Assembly (NCBI GenBank): GCA_016938135.1
Contig: JAFGVD010000048.1
Span: 1-47,193 of the forward strand
DNA length: 47,193 nucleotides
Direction of reading: 5' to 3'
From: Coriobacteriia bacterium
GTDB taxonomy: Bacteria; Actinomycetota; Coriobacteriia; Anaerosomatales; Anaerosomataceae
In this document: one piece after another, positions 1 through 6,871 of the stretch
Position numbering within the stretch: position 1 is the stretch's first letter
Layout: each line of letters starts with the position of its first letter
Program-made: the position numbers and the translations under genes
The notes under the pieces: generated by a model
The model's input: only the letters and a program-made list of their open reading frames with translations
Told to the model about the DNA's origin: nothing
Databases searched by the model: none

Positions 1-5
1 GAGGC

Positions 6-28
6 GGGGGGGGGGGGGGGGGGGGGGG
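6..28. repeat. 23-base poly-G homopolymer
   Basis: An uninterrupted run of 23 G lies two bases before the GTG start of comF, at the very edge of the window. It replaces the place where a ribosome binding site would be expected. It may be real, or it may be a sequencing or contig-end artefact, since long G runs are a known failure product of two-colour sequencing chemistry. The sequence alone cannot decide. Confidence 0.9.
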
Positions 29-30
29 TC

Positions 31-744
31 GTGTGGCGAGACGGCTTCGTCGAGCTGTTCTTCCCCGCGCGCTGTGCCGCCTGTGATGCGCCCGGCGGAG
101 TGCTGTGCTCCTCATGCGAAGCGCTCCTGCCATTGATCCTACCCGCGCGGGCCTGTGCGCGCTGCGGAGCTCCCATGCGCGAGGCGTGTGTTGAATGCGT
201 GGGTCGGGAGTTCTCCTTCTCGGCGTGTCGCGTCGTGGGTGTGCTGCGTTCGCCGCTATCAGACGTCGTCACCGTCTACAAAGACGCAGGGGAGCGCCGG
301 CTGGTGACAGTGATCGGCGCGCTCATGGCCGCTCGCATCGATGACTGGGCGACGTGGGCCGACGCAGTGGTCCCGGTCCCTGTGCGCCCCGCTTCGCGCT
401 CCACAAGAGGGTTCGACCACATGCGCCTCGTGGCGGCCGATGTAGCCGCTAGAACGAACTTGCCGCTCGTGCGCTTGCTTCAGGCACACGGCACTGGCGA
501 CCAGCGCCGCCTTGGCCGAGAAGAGCGCTTCGCCAATGCCTTAGGGCGATACGCGGTGCGTGCAGGGATCCGGGTTCCCCGGCGTATCCTGTTGCTGGAT
601 GACGTCTTCACCACGGGCGCCACGTTCGAGGCCTGCTCGGCGGCTCTGATGGCTGCCGGCGCGCACGAGGTCAGGGCGGTCGCGCTTGCCCGCGCGGCCG
701 ATGGGCCGGACGCTGCAGGATGTACCCCGGGGTCTGCGACCTGA
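31..744 (+). CDS. comF: ComF family phosphoribosyltransferase-like protein
   Basis: This is a 237-residue cytoplasmic protein of the ComF/GntX type. The N-terminal part holds four CxxC-type pairs (CAAC near residue 15, CSSC near 26, CARC near 42, CVEC near 53), which in this family form a zinc-binding region. The C-terminal part carries the type I phosphoribosyltransferase signature, seen here as LLLDDVFTTGAT near residue 188, preceded by the usual VPVPV strand and the RGFDH segment. In competent bacteria ComFC supports uptake or processing of transforming DNA; its exact reaction is not settled. The GTG start fits family length (the FFPARCAAC segment comes early, as expected), but the poly-G run leaves no readable ribosome binding site and an upstream start cannot be excluded. 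In many Gram-positive genomes comF precedes hpf; here an amino acid transport locus lies between them. Confidence 0.9.
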   Translation: MWRDGFVELFFPARCAACDAPGGVLCSSCEALLPLILPARACARCGAPMREACVECVGREFSFSACRVVGVLRSPLSDVVTVYKDAGERRLVTVIGALMAARIDDWATWADAVVPVPVRPASRSTRGFDHMRLVAADVAARTNLPLVRLLQAHGTGDQRRLGREERFANALGRYAVRAGIRVPRRILLLDDVFTTGATFEACSAALMAAGAHEVRAVALARAADGPDAAGCTPGSAT

Positions 745-1030
745 TACACTCTCACTTGCTTCCATCCGGGTCTGTGGTTGCGGGCGTTTCGGCGCCTCAG
801 TCCATGGTAGACGCGGCCAAAGGGACCCACGTAAGCCGGCGGTTCGCCGTCGCGCGAGCATGGCGCGTCTTAGGGGTAAGTCGTACCGTCCGGTCCAACC
901 ATCCCGGTTGGCGGGCGAGAGGACCGGTAGTGAGATAGCATCAAGCGGAAGTCCCGGTACGCGAGTGTGGGGCCAAAGACCAGGTCAGCCGGATGGAAGC
1001 ACTTATGTTCTTCAGCGGGAGGAGTTGGCT
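742..1030 (+). promoter_or_regulatory. Promoter and structured 5' leader of the first binding-protein gene
   Basis: An extended -10 box (TGA followed by TACACT, 742-750) overlaps the comF stop codon. The following 280 nt contain no convincing gene but show nested perfect helices: 882-888 pairs with 955-961 (7 bp), 890-896 with 921-927 (7 bp), and 897-900 with 906-909 (4 bp). The layout resembles a cis-regulatory RNA ahead of an amino acid transport gene, but I do not recognise a known riboswitch class and see no T-box consensus. The leader ends in a good ribosome binding site (GGGAGGAG, near 1017-1024). Confidence 0.4.
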
Positions 1031-1906
1031 GTGCGTTACAGACGACTTATGATCCTCGGTGCCGTAGTTGCGGTACTTGCGGTTTCCGGGTGTGCAAAAG
1101 AGGCCGATACCCCTGTGCTCGAGCCCTCGGTGGCCCCACCGGTCATCGGTGAGGCGGGCGTGCTTCGGGCTGGCGTCGATTTGGGCTACCCGCCCTTTGC
1201 CGGCAAAGACGGCGGCGAGGAAGCCGGACTGGACGTCGATATCGCCGCCGCGCTCGCTGAGCGCCTCGGCCTGACCCTTGAGCTCGTCGATATCGGTTCG
1301 GATGGTGCTGCAGAAGCACTGGAGTCTGGAGATATCGATATCGCGCTTGGCGCACTGCCTATCACTGATGCGGTATTGGCGGACGTAGCCTTCGCGGGCT
1401 CGTATCTTGTGGACGGGCCGGCCTTCTTTACGGTCGCCGCTTCGTCGAGCGTCGACACCACAGCAAGCACAGAGGCTTCGGAGAGCGCTGATGCGTCCGT
1501 GAGTGTGCCCACCATGGACGTGACGACGATCTCTGGCCTTCGTGTGGGCGCCCAGGAGGGGAGCGTGGCCTACTGGATGGTCGAGAGTGAGTATGGAGAA
1601 GGCTTTGCCACGGCCTACGACACCCTCACGGATGCTTTTGATGCTCTGGTCGCGGGAGACATCGACGCGGTCGCATGCGACGCGGCGGTAGGGGCCTATA
1701 TCGGCCGAGACTACACTGACGTCGTCTTCGCGGGTCAGTACGGCTCCGGCGTACCCGTCGGAGTGGCGATCGCCAAGGACGCGACAGAGCTGGAGATGGT
1801 CGTCCGAGAGACTCTCGACGCCGTTGTCGCCGAGGGAGTCTTGGACACCATCAGGTCGAAGTGGCTGGGTGCGCTTCCCATGCTTGATGCCGCGTCAGCG
1901 GAGTGA
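1031..1906 (+). CDS. Extracellular solute-binding lipoprotein, family 3 (canonical order)
   Basis: This 291-residue lipoprotein is the binding component of a polar amino acid ABC transporter type. The signal peptide ends in the lipobox AVSGC (Cys21). Residues about 43-136 match the first half of an SBP_bac_3 domain (VLRAGVDLGYPPF, DVDIAAALAERLG) and residues 165-285 the second half (ISGLRVGAQEGS, DAFDALVAGDIDAV, ending SKWLG). Two oddities are seen. A Ser/Thr/Ala/Glu-rich stretch (about 137-163) is inserted at the hinge between the halves. The usual Arg of the TITxER motif, which grips the ligand carboxylate in this family, is missing (ITDAVL). The ligand may therefore not be an ordinary amino acid. 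The GTG start is chosen because it has a GGGAGGAG site and begins the signal peptide; a longer in-frame extension upstream has no such support. Confidence 0.85.
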   Translation: MRYRRLMILGAVVAVLAVSGCAKEADTPVLEPSVAPPVIGEAGVLRAGVDLGYPPFAGKDGGEEAGLDVDIAAALAERLGLTLELVDIGSDGAAEALESGDIDIALGALPITDAVLADVAFAGSYLVDGPAFFTVAASSSVDTTASTEASESADASVSVPTMDVTTISGLRVGAQEGSVAYWMVESEYGEGFATAYDTLTDAFDALVAGDIDAVACDAAVGAYIGRDYTDVVFAGQYGSGVPVGVAIAKDATELEMVVRETLDAVVAEGVLDTIRSKWLGALPMLDAASAE

Positions 1907-1944
1907 AAGTCGAGGCTACAATGCCTCATGCATGTATCTTCCAG

Positions 1945-1976
1945 ATGAAGGCTCACGCATATGCGTGAGCCTTCAT
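1945..1976. terminator. 32-bp perfect palindrome downstream of the first binding-protein gene
   Basis: The two 16-bp arms (1945-1960 and 1961-1976) are exact reverse complements with no spacer. It would fold into a strong hairpin in RNA from either strand. It lies 38 bp after the stop codon, so a terminator or mRNA-stabilising element is likely. No T-run follows it. Confidence 0.6.
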
Positions 1977-2015
1977 GTATACCTAGCACTTCGTGCTGCA
2001 TAATCCATGCTGATA

Positions 2016-2045
2016 CTGACATTCTATGCGTGGATGCGCTATAGT
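2016..2045 (+). promoter_or_regulatory. Sigma-70-like promoter for the second binding-protein gene
   Basis: CTGACA (2016-2021) and TATAGT (2040-2045) are separated by 18 bp, a good match to the vegetative consensus. Transcription would start near 2052, giving a leader of about 55 nt before the ATG at 2108. A small hairpin (about 1985-1997) lies just upstream. Confidence 0.5.
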
Positions 2046-2107
2046 TATGCACCGTGATACTGATGGGGCACTAGGTGTCCAAAGATGCAGGCTACAGAGG
2101 AGGGCTC

Positions 2108-2977
2108 ATGTCCAAGAACAGCAAGTGGACCGCGCTATTGCTGGCGTTCGCACTCGCGTTCACCGCTTTCGCGCTCGTTGGGTGCGGCAGCGACGACGAT
2201 ACTACGGATGATGGCGGTACCACTGAGGCTACAGGGATCACCAGCGTTGACGATCTTGGTGAAGGCGACAAGGTCGGCGTGCAGTCTGGTACTACCGGTG
2301 AAGAGTGGGCCAAGACCAACCTCGAGCCTAACGGTGTCGAGGTCATTCCCTACGATGACATCCTCCTTGCGTTCTCGGCCCTTCAGGCCGGCGATATCGC
2401 AGGTGTCATCAACGACCTCCCGATCAGCCAGGACGTCGTGAAGGACGAGACCCGCGGTCTTGAGATCGTTCAGGAGATTCAGACTGACGAGACCTACGGC
2501 TTCGCGTTCAGCAAGGACAACACCGACCTGCGTGACGCAGTCAACTGGGCGCTGGCAGAGGTCATCGCTGACGGCACCTATGACGCGGTGTACACGACCT
2601 GGTTCGGTGCGGCCCCCATGTCGATGCCTCCGGTAGAGGCCACGGTTGCCGAGATGCCCACCAACATCACGACCCTTTCCGCTGGCAAGATCATCGTCGG
2701 TTCCGATACCGCGTTCCCGCCGTTCGAGAACGTCGAGGGTGGCGAGACGGTAGGCTTTGACGTCGATCTCATGGAAGCGATCGGCGAGAAGCTCGGGTTG
2801 ACGGTCGAGTTCAAGACGTACAAGTTCGACGCTCTGATCACAGGTGTTCAGGCTGGCAGCGAGTTCGACATGGTTGCATCGGCTATGACCATCACCGATG
2901 AGCGCAAGGAGTCCATCGACTTCTCGAATCCGTACATCAACTCGAACCAGTCGCTCGCAGTCAAGAAGATGCAGTAG
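2108..2977 (+). CDS. Polar amino acid binding lipoprotein with circularly permuted SBP domain
   Basis: This 289-residue lipoprotein has a signal peptide ending in ALVGC (Cys26), then an acidic linker. The family 3 binding domain is present in reversed order. Residues 44-167 match what is normally the second half (SVDDLGEGDKVGV, SGTTGEEWA, SALQAGDIAGV, ADGTYDAVYTTWFG). After a linker (168-190) residues 191-288 match the normal first half (GKIIVGSDTAFPPFE, GFDVDLMEAIGEKLG, FDALITGVQAG, MTITDERKESIDFSNPY). The Arg that binds the ligand alpha-carboxylate in this family is kept (TITDER). The ATG is chosen for its AGAGGAGG site at about 2095-2102; an in-frame GTG 33 nt upstream is less well supported. 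It lies upstream of the permease and ATPase and is likely their binding partner. The reversed order is seen directly; retained function is inferred. Confidence 0.9.
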   Translation: MSKNSKWTALLLAFALAFTAFALVGCGSDDDTTDDGGTTEATGITSVDDLGEGDKVGVQSGTTGEEWAKTNLEPNGVEVIPYDDILLAFSALQAGDIAGVINDLPISQDVVKDETRGLEIVQEIQTDETYGFAFSKDNTDLRDAVNWALAEVIADGTYDAVYTTWFGAAPMSMPPVEATVAEMPTNITTLSAGKIIVGSDTAFPPFENVEGGETVGFDVDLMEAIGEKLGLTVEFKTYKFDALITGVQAGSEFDMVASAMTITDERKESIDFSNPYINSNQSLAVKKMQ

Positions 2978-3002
2978 TCTGCTCGAGTAGCGCTCTTGTG
3001 TG

Positions 3003-3036
3003 CCTCAGGGCCGACGGTGTACCGTCGGCCCTGAGG
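3003..3036 (+). terminator. Attenuator-like hairpin between binding protein and permease
   Basis: Arms 3003-3018 and 3021-3036 are perfect 16-bp reverse complements around a 2-base spacer. It sits between the binding-protein stop and the permease ribosome binding site. This is the usual place for a partial terminator or 3' stabiliser that makes binding protein in excess over permease. No T-run follows, so partial read-through is plausible. Confidence 0.65.
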
Positions 3037-3062
3037 TGTGTCAGGTTAGAGGAGGAGACCGC

Positions 3063-4340
3063 GTGAACCCGAAGCTCCGAAGGATCTTGTGGTACGCAGT
3101 AAACGCTGTCGTATGGGTGACCCTTGCAATCCTGCTGCTGACCATGGTCGGTCCGGAGCGGTTCGTGTACCAGACGCCCGCGAAGCGTGGACAGACCGGG
3201 ATGGTGGACAAGACCTACATCATCTCGCCCACCAAGGATGCTGTTACCATCGGCACTCGCGCCAATGTGCTGATACCCCAGGCCGAACTCGATGTGGATT
3301 TTGGCGCTACTCTGGATCGTCAGCCGGCCGGTGCCAACGCCGCTGACTCCACATGGCAGCTGACCGCTGAGGAGACCAGCCCCACGCCTGTCCTGCTCAA
3401 CGGCGAGTTGCTCACCGGCAATCCGGTTGTTGAAGCTGGCGACATCATCACCGTAGGCGGCGTGGAGGTCACGTTCGACGGCAGTCGTCGGGGAATACTG
3501 GGCGCCATCGACTGGTGGGAGTCCGGCAAGGTATCACACTTGTTCGCATCGCCCGCAGTCATGAGCGAGGCGTTTCCCATCGTCTTGAAGGCGTTCCCGG
3601 TCTCGCTCTACACGGTCATCATCTCGTTCTTGCTCGCCATACCTGGTGGTCTAGCGCTCGCTTTCATGAAGATGGCCAAGACCCGCTGGGCGCGATGGCC
3701 GGCCACGATCTATGTTGATGTCGTCCGAGGCACGCCGATATTCCTGCAGATACTTCTCGTGTTCTTCGGCTTGCCGCTGATGCCACCTTGGCAGCTGCTC
3801 GTCTCGGCGTTCCCGCAACTCAACGAGTCGGGGCTGTTCGGCGTGGTCAATTCGCTCTATCTGCGTGCGTTTGTTGTCCTGAGCTTCAACTCGGCGGCGT
3901 ACATGGCAGAGATCTTCCGTGCTGGCATCCAGTCCATTAACAAGGGTCAGATGGAAGCCGCACGCTCTCTTGGAATGACTACTCCGCAGGCCATGACCTA
4001 CGTCATCATCCCGCAGACGATCCGTCGAATCCTGCCAACGATGATGTCTGAGTTCATCCTGCTGTTCAAAGACACGTCTCTGTTCTCGGCCGTCGGATTG
4101 ACTGAGATCGTCATGCGCTCTCGCGAGGTCGCATCCTCAACGCTTAATGTGTCGCCATATTTGCTTGCAGCCGGGTTCTATCTTGTGCTCACGATCCCGT
4201 TGGGCCGGTTTGTGCAGCACTTCGAGAACCGCCTTGCCAAGGCAGAGGGCGGTGGCGGCGCTGTGGAGTCTGATAAGGCAGACGATGCGCTGGTAGACCA
4301 GACCACCGGTATTCCCATTCCTACAAGGGACGAGAGGTGA
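3063..4340 (+). CDS. Amino acid ABC transporter permease with FHA-like N-terminal insert
   Basis: This 425-residue inner-membrane permease is of the HisM/GlnP type. The C-terminal part (about 165-390) is a normal permease domain with [26 protein letters not shown] and the ATPase-contacting EAA loop [14 protein letters not shown] (298-311). The N-terminus is unusual. After TM1 (about 9-28) comes a soluble stretch of about 130 residues. Residues 50-139 read like a forkhead-associated fold ([12 protein letters not shown], then [11 protein letters not shown], then [18 protein letters not shown]). The family's conserved Arg after IG and the Ser/His pair are not present, so phosphothreonine binding is unlikely. 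Basic residues before TM1 suggest this domain faces outside. The C-tail is hydrophilic. The GTG start has GAGGAGG at about 3050-3056; the longer frame begins inside the hairpin and is rejected. It is followed directly by the ATPase gene. Confidence 0.9.
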   Translation: MNPKLRRILWYAVNAVVWVTLAILLLTMVGPERFVYQTPAKRGQTGMVDKTYIISPTKDAVTIGTRANVLIPQAELDVDFGATLDRQPAGANAADSTWQLTAEETSPTPVLLNGELLTGNPVVEAGDIITVGGVEVTFDGSRRGILGAIDWWESGKVSHLFASPAVMSEAFPIVLKAFPVSLYTVIISFLLAIPGGLALAFMKMAKTRWARWPATIYVDVVRGTPIFLQILLVFFGLPLMPPWQLLVSAFPQLNESGLFGVVNSLYLRAFVVLSFNSAAYMAEIFRAGIQSINKGQMEAARSLGMTTPQAMTYVIIPQTIRRILPTMMSEFILLFKDTSLFSAVGLTEIVMRSREVASSTLNVSPYLLAAGFYLVLTIPLGRFVQHFENRLAKAEGGGGAVESDKADDALVDQTTGIPIPTRDER

Positions 4341-4345
4341 TTGCG

Positions 4346-5092
4346 ATGACCCGACAGCAAAGCGATCCTATCGTCCGTATCGTCGGCCTTCAGAAGGCTT
4401 TCGGCGATCTTGAGGTCCTCAAGGGCGTCGACATGGATGTCCAGAAAGGTGAGGTCGTCGTCATACTCGGTCCGTCAGGATCGGGCAAGTCCACCTTGCT
4501 CCGGTGCGTGAACCGTCTGGAAGCGCCCACAGGCGGCGAGGTGTGGCTTGAGGACATACAGGTGAACGACCCGCACACAAATATCAACAAGGTGCGCGAG
4601 CGCATCGGCATGGTCTTCCAGTCCTTCAACCTGTTTCCGCATCTGACCGCCAAGGGCAACGTCATGCTGGCCCAGCGCAAAGTACTGGGTCGATCCAAGG
4701 ATGAGGCCGAGAAGACCGCTATCGAACAGCTTGAGGCTGTCGGTCTTGGAGACCGTGTCGACTACTTCCCGGCACAGCTTTCTGGAGGCCAGCAGCAGCG
4801 AGTCGCCATCGCACGAGCGCTTGCGATGGATCCGCACGTGATGTTGTTTGATGAAGTGACCTCAGCGCTCGATCCCGAGCTTGTCCGGGGCGTCCTCGAC
4901 GTCATGAAGGAGCTCGCTCGCAAGGGCATGACTATGCTTGTCGTCACGCACGAGATGGGCTTCGCGCGCGATGTCGCCAGTCGCGCGGTCTTCATGGACG
5001 GCGGCGTCATAGTAGAAGAAGGCACACCCTCCGAGGTATTCGACAATCCGCAAAACGAGCGGACAAAGGACTTCCTCGGTCACATAAAGTAG
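4346..5092 (+). CDS. Polar amino acid ABC transporter ATP-binding protein (GlnQ/HisP type)
   Basis: This 248-residue cytoplasmic ATPase energises the permease upstream. Walker A is GPSGSGKST, the signature is LSGGQQQR, Walker B is [14 protein letters not shown], and the H-loop is VVTHEMGFA. Length and motifs are those of the GlnQ/HisP group, which acts as a homodimer. The ATG at 4346 is preferred because GAGAGGTGA lies just upstream. A GTG at 4337 would give a 4-base overlap with the permease stop codon and add three residues. The gene is co-directional and translationally close to the permease, so the transporter is probably one operon from the second binding protein onward. Confidence 0.95.
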   Translation: MTRQQSDPIVRIVGLQKAFGDLEVLKGVDMDVQKGEVVVILGPSGSGKSTLLRCVNRLEAPTGGEVWLEDIQVNDPHTNINKVRERIGMVFQSFNLFPHLTAKGNVMLAQRKVLGRSKDEAEKTAIEQLEAVGLGDRVDYFPAQLSGGQQQRVAIARALAMDPHVMLFDEVTSALDPELVRGVLDVMKELARKGMTMLVVTHEMGFARDVASRAVFMDGGVIVEEGTPSEVFDNPQNERTKDFLGHIK

Positions 5093-5107
5093 AGCAAAGG
5101 CATAATG

Positions 5108-5146
5108 CATGCCCGTGTGCGCTCCGAGAGGGGTGTCACGGGTATG
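5108..5146 (+). terminator. Possible terminator hairpin after the ABC operon
   Basis: Arms 5108-5117 and 5137-5146 pair over 10 bp with one G-T wobble around a 19-nt loop, followed by a weakly T-rich stretch. It lies 16 nt after the ATPase stop and ahead of hpf. It could end the transport operon; the long loop keeps confidence low. Confidence 0.35.
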
Positions 5147-5181
5147 TTCCTATTGTCGGGAAACAAAAGGAGGTACGCACC

Positions 5182-5724
5182 ATGAAGATGATCGTGAAGG
5201 GTCGTCACATGGAGATTACACCAGCCATTCGCGAATACGCCGAGGAGAAGATCGGTAGGACCGCGAAGATACTCGACCACATGATCATGAGTGCAGAAGT
5301 CGAGTTGCAGGTTGAAAAGAACCCGTCTATTCAGAACGGTCACGTAGCCGAGGTCACGGTCTACACCAAGGGTCATGTGATTCGAGCTCGTGAGGCGTCT
5401 TCGGACATGTACGCAGCCATCGATCTAGTTTCCGAGAAGCTCGAGCGTCAGGTTCGCAAGTACAAGACCAAGATCATCGATCGCCACACGAAGGCCGCTC
5501 CCATTGCTGAGATCACTGCCGCACTCAGTGAAGAGCCCGAGCGTGAGCCGGAGATCGTGAAGACCAAGGTTCTTGAGGTCAAGCCGATGAGCGCCGAAGA
5601 GGCGATCTTGCAGCTGGAACTGCTCGGCCACGACTTCTTTGTGTTCTCTTCCGCGGAGACCGAGGAAATCAACGTTTTGTATCGTCGCACTGACGGCGAC
5701 TACGGGCTCATCGAGCCTCGATAG
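5182..5724 (+). CDS. hpf: Ribosome hibernation promoting factor, long form
   Basis: This 180-residue protein is the long type of HPF (RaiA/YfiA family). The N-terminal domain (about 1-100) begins with KMIVKGRHMEITPAIREYAEEKI, typical of the fold that sits in the decoding region of idle ribosomes. The C-terminal domain (about 122-180), with VKPMSAEEAILQLELLGHDFFVF and YRRTDGDYGLIEP, is the dimerisation domain that joins two 70S particles into 100S dimers. The ATG has a very strong ribosome binding site (AAAGGAGGT, 5167-5175). It lies alone between two hairpins, so it is probably its own unit. In related genomes secA usually follows directly; here about 8 kb of other genes intervene. Confidence 0.95.
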   Translation: MKMIVKGRHMEITPAIREYAEEKIGRTAKILDHMIMSAEVELQVEKNPSIQNGHVAEVTVYTKGHVIRAREASSDMYAAIDLVSEKLERQVRKYKTKIIDRHTKAAPIAEITAALSEEPEREPEIVKTKVLEVKPMSAEEAILQLELLGHDFFVFSSAETEEINVLYRRTDGDYGLIEPR

Positions 5725-5748
5725 CGCTTCTGTGTCATATAGCTATGC

Positions 5749-5779
5749 CGATAAGGGCGCCGCATTGGCGCCCTTATCG
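5749..5779. terminator. hpf: Hairpin terminator after hpf
   Basis: Arms 5749-5761 and 5767-5779 form a perfect 13-bp stem (core GATAAGGGCGCC) with the 5-base loop GCATT. It begins 25 nt after the hpf stop codon. There is no T-run, as for several other hairpins in this window. Confidence 0.7.
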
Positions 5780-5944
5780 CGTATCAAGAGCCCTCAAGCA
5801 TGCACAATTACCGGGGTGAGTATGGTCGGGTTGGTTGACACCCCCCTTACCGGAGCCTTAGATTTGTGCTCAGGGCTGCAACGCCGCACTTCCGAGAGTG
5901 AACTACCCACTAGCCGTAGAACCAGTCGAAGCAGGGGGCTCTGG
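5780..5944 (+). other. 165-nt leader with no gene, weak structure
   Basis: No convincing gene is seen here. The reading frame of the next gene stays open across this stretch, but the translation is of low complexity and lacks family character, so I treat it as leader. A G-rich/C-rich pairing (GGGGTG near 5814, CACCCC near 5839) could form a hairpin. I do not recognise a riboswitch class. Confidence 0.4.
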
Positions 5945-6604
5945 ATGGATCAGGGGATATCTGCAGCAACCGTCGGTGAGATCGAGGTAGCGCTTTCAGA
6001 GGTGTCCGAGATCAAGGCGGCGCGAGTTGTTGCATCAGAGGACGGACTCATCCAGGAGATCCACGTTCTCGCTCTTCCCAACAAGTCTCCCAAGCAGATC
6101 GTGCGCGATATCGAGTCCACCATCATGGCGTCATTCGGCATCGCGATTGACCATAAGAAAATATCCATCGCCCAGCTAGGTCAGGAAGTGCTTCCCAAGC
6201 GCGACTCGAAGCAGACGGCACGGGCGCGCATCAAGTCGATCAACGCCGAAGTTACCGGAGTCCAAGCTATCCTCACCGTTATTCTTGAGCTTGAGGATGA
6301 TGTCTACATAGGGAAGGCTTTGGGCCCCAACAGTCAGACAGGGCGCAAGCGCCTTGTTGCGCAGGCAACGCTGAACGCGCTGGAAGAGTATCTGCACGGC
6401 GCGATGAGCTTCGCTCTGGAGGATGTCGAGATAGTCGACCTGGGTAGCGAGAGCGTCGCGGTTGCATGCGTGACGCTTGTTACTGCGCTTGGCGAGCAGG
6501 CATTTGCTGGCTCGGCTTTGGTGCGGCAGAACGAGAAGGACTCAATCGTTCGTGCGACCCTGGATGCGATTAACAGGCGCATGGGCTTCTTGACAACCTC
6601 ATAA
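5945..6604 (+). CDS. Conserved two-domain protein of unknown function
   Basis: I do not recognise a named function for this 219-residue soluble protein. Residues 6-80 form a compact alpha/beta unit (VGEIEVALSEVSEIKAARVV, EIHVLALPNKSPKQIVRDIES, FGIAIDHKKISIAQ) that resembles small domains in uncharacterised bacterial proteins. Residues 100-219 form a second alpha/beta unit (AILTVILELEDDVYIGKALG, RLVAQATLNALEEY, SALVRQNEKDSIVRATLDAINRR). Its strand-helix pattern recalls the regulatory domains at the C-terminus of LeuA-type synthases, which is only a visual likeness. There is no signal peptide, membrane segment or obvious catalytic motif. The ATG is preceded by AGCAGGGGG at 5929-5937. It stands upstream of the HD-GYP genes in the same direction but 268 nt away. 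Confidence 0.75.
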   Translation: MDQGISAATVGEIEVALSEVSEIKAARVVASEDGLIQEIHVLALPNKSPKQIVRDIESTIMASFGIAIDHKKISIAQLGQEVLPKRDSKQTARARIKSINAEVTGVQAILTVILELEDDVYIGKALGPNSQTGRKRLVAQATLNALEEYLHGAMSFALEDVEIVDLGSESVAVACVTLVTALGEQAFAGSALVRQNEKDSIVRATLDAINRRMGFLTTS

Positions 6605-6614
6605 CCCCAAAGTT

Positions 6615-6839
6615 TGGACCAACGCCGTGAGGATCGGTTTGGACACTGTCAGCATACAAAACAGCGGAGCGGGCAGCGTTCTTCCATTAGTAGCGGAATG
6701 GGAGAAGACCAAATCCTTATTAAGGGGGTCTTCTCACTATGAAGCGAATAGTCTTCTTGCTCAGCTCACTCGCCGCTCTCGTTCTCGGCGGCGGCGCTTC
6801 CTTTCGTTGGTAAATAGCTACACACACGGCGTTGGTCCA
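6615..6839 (+). repeat. 15-bp inverted repeat enclosing 195 nt (structured RNA or small mobile element)
   Basis: Positions 6615-6629 and 6825-6839 are perfect reverse complements. The interior also pairs: 6666-6672 with 6773-6779 (7 bp, one wobble), and either 6681-6688 with 6697-6704 (8 bp, one wobble) or 6702-6710 with 6727-6735 (9 bp). The whole reads as a rod of about 225 nt. It could be a non-coding RNA with a long closing stem, or a miniature element with terminal inverted repeats. I see no target-site duplication and no clear promoter. Confidence 0.6.
6739..6813 (+). CDS. Possible 24-residue hydrophobic peptide
   Basis: A small open frame encodes MKRIVFLLSSLAALVLGGG followed by ASFRW. 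It has a basic start and a hydrophobic core like a short secreted or membrane peptide. AAGGGGG (about 6722-6728) is a possible but distant ribosome binding site, and part of it falls in a hairpin arm (6727-6735). It lies entirely inside the inverted-repeat element, whose folding may be the real signal. I rate it as a weak candidate. Confidence 0.25.
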   Translation: MKRIVFLLSSLAALVLGGGASFRW

Positions 6840-6871
6840 GCTCGATCCTGCAGCGGCTTCTGGGGATTCTC

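Noticed and set aside
882-961. T-box or known amino-acid riboswitch in the first leader
   Set aside because: No T-box consensus and no match by eye to lysine, glycine or glutamine riboswitch cores; kept only as an unclassified structure.
979-1001. Stretch resembling the SRP (4.5S) RNA core, with ACCAGGTCAG followed by a CCGGA-GGAAGCA-like part
   Set aside because: Two conserved bases are missing from the core, the flanks do not pair as the SRP helix requires, and it lies 30 nt before a start codon.
686-1906. Long form of the first binding protein starting at 686
   Set aside because: It would begin inside comF and run through a structured leader; the GTG at 1031 has a strong ribosome binding site and starts a proper lipoprotein signal.
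5639-5944. N-terminal extension of the unknown protein that overlaps hpf
   Set aside because: It begins inside hpf, crosses its terminator and is low in complexity; the ATG at 5945 has a ribosome binding site.
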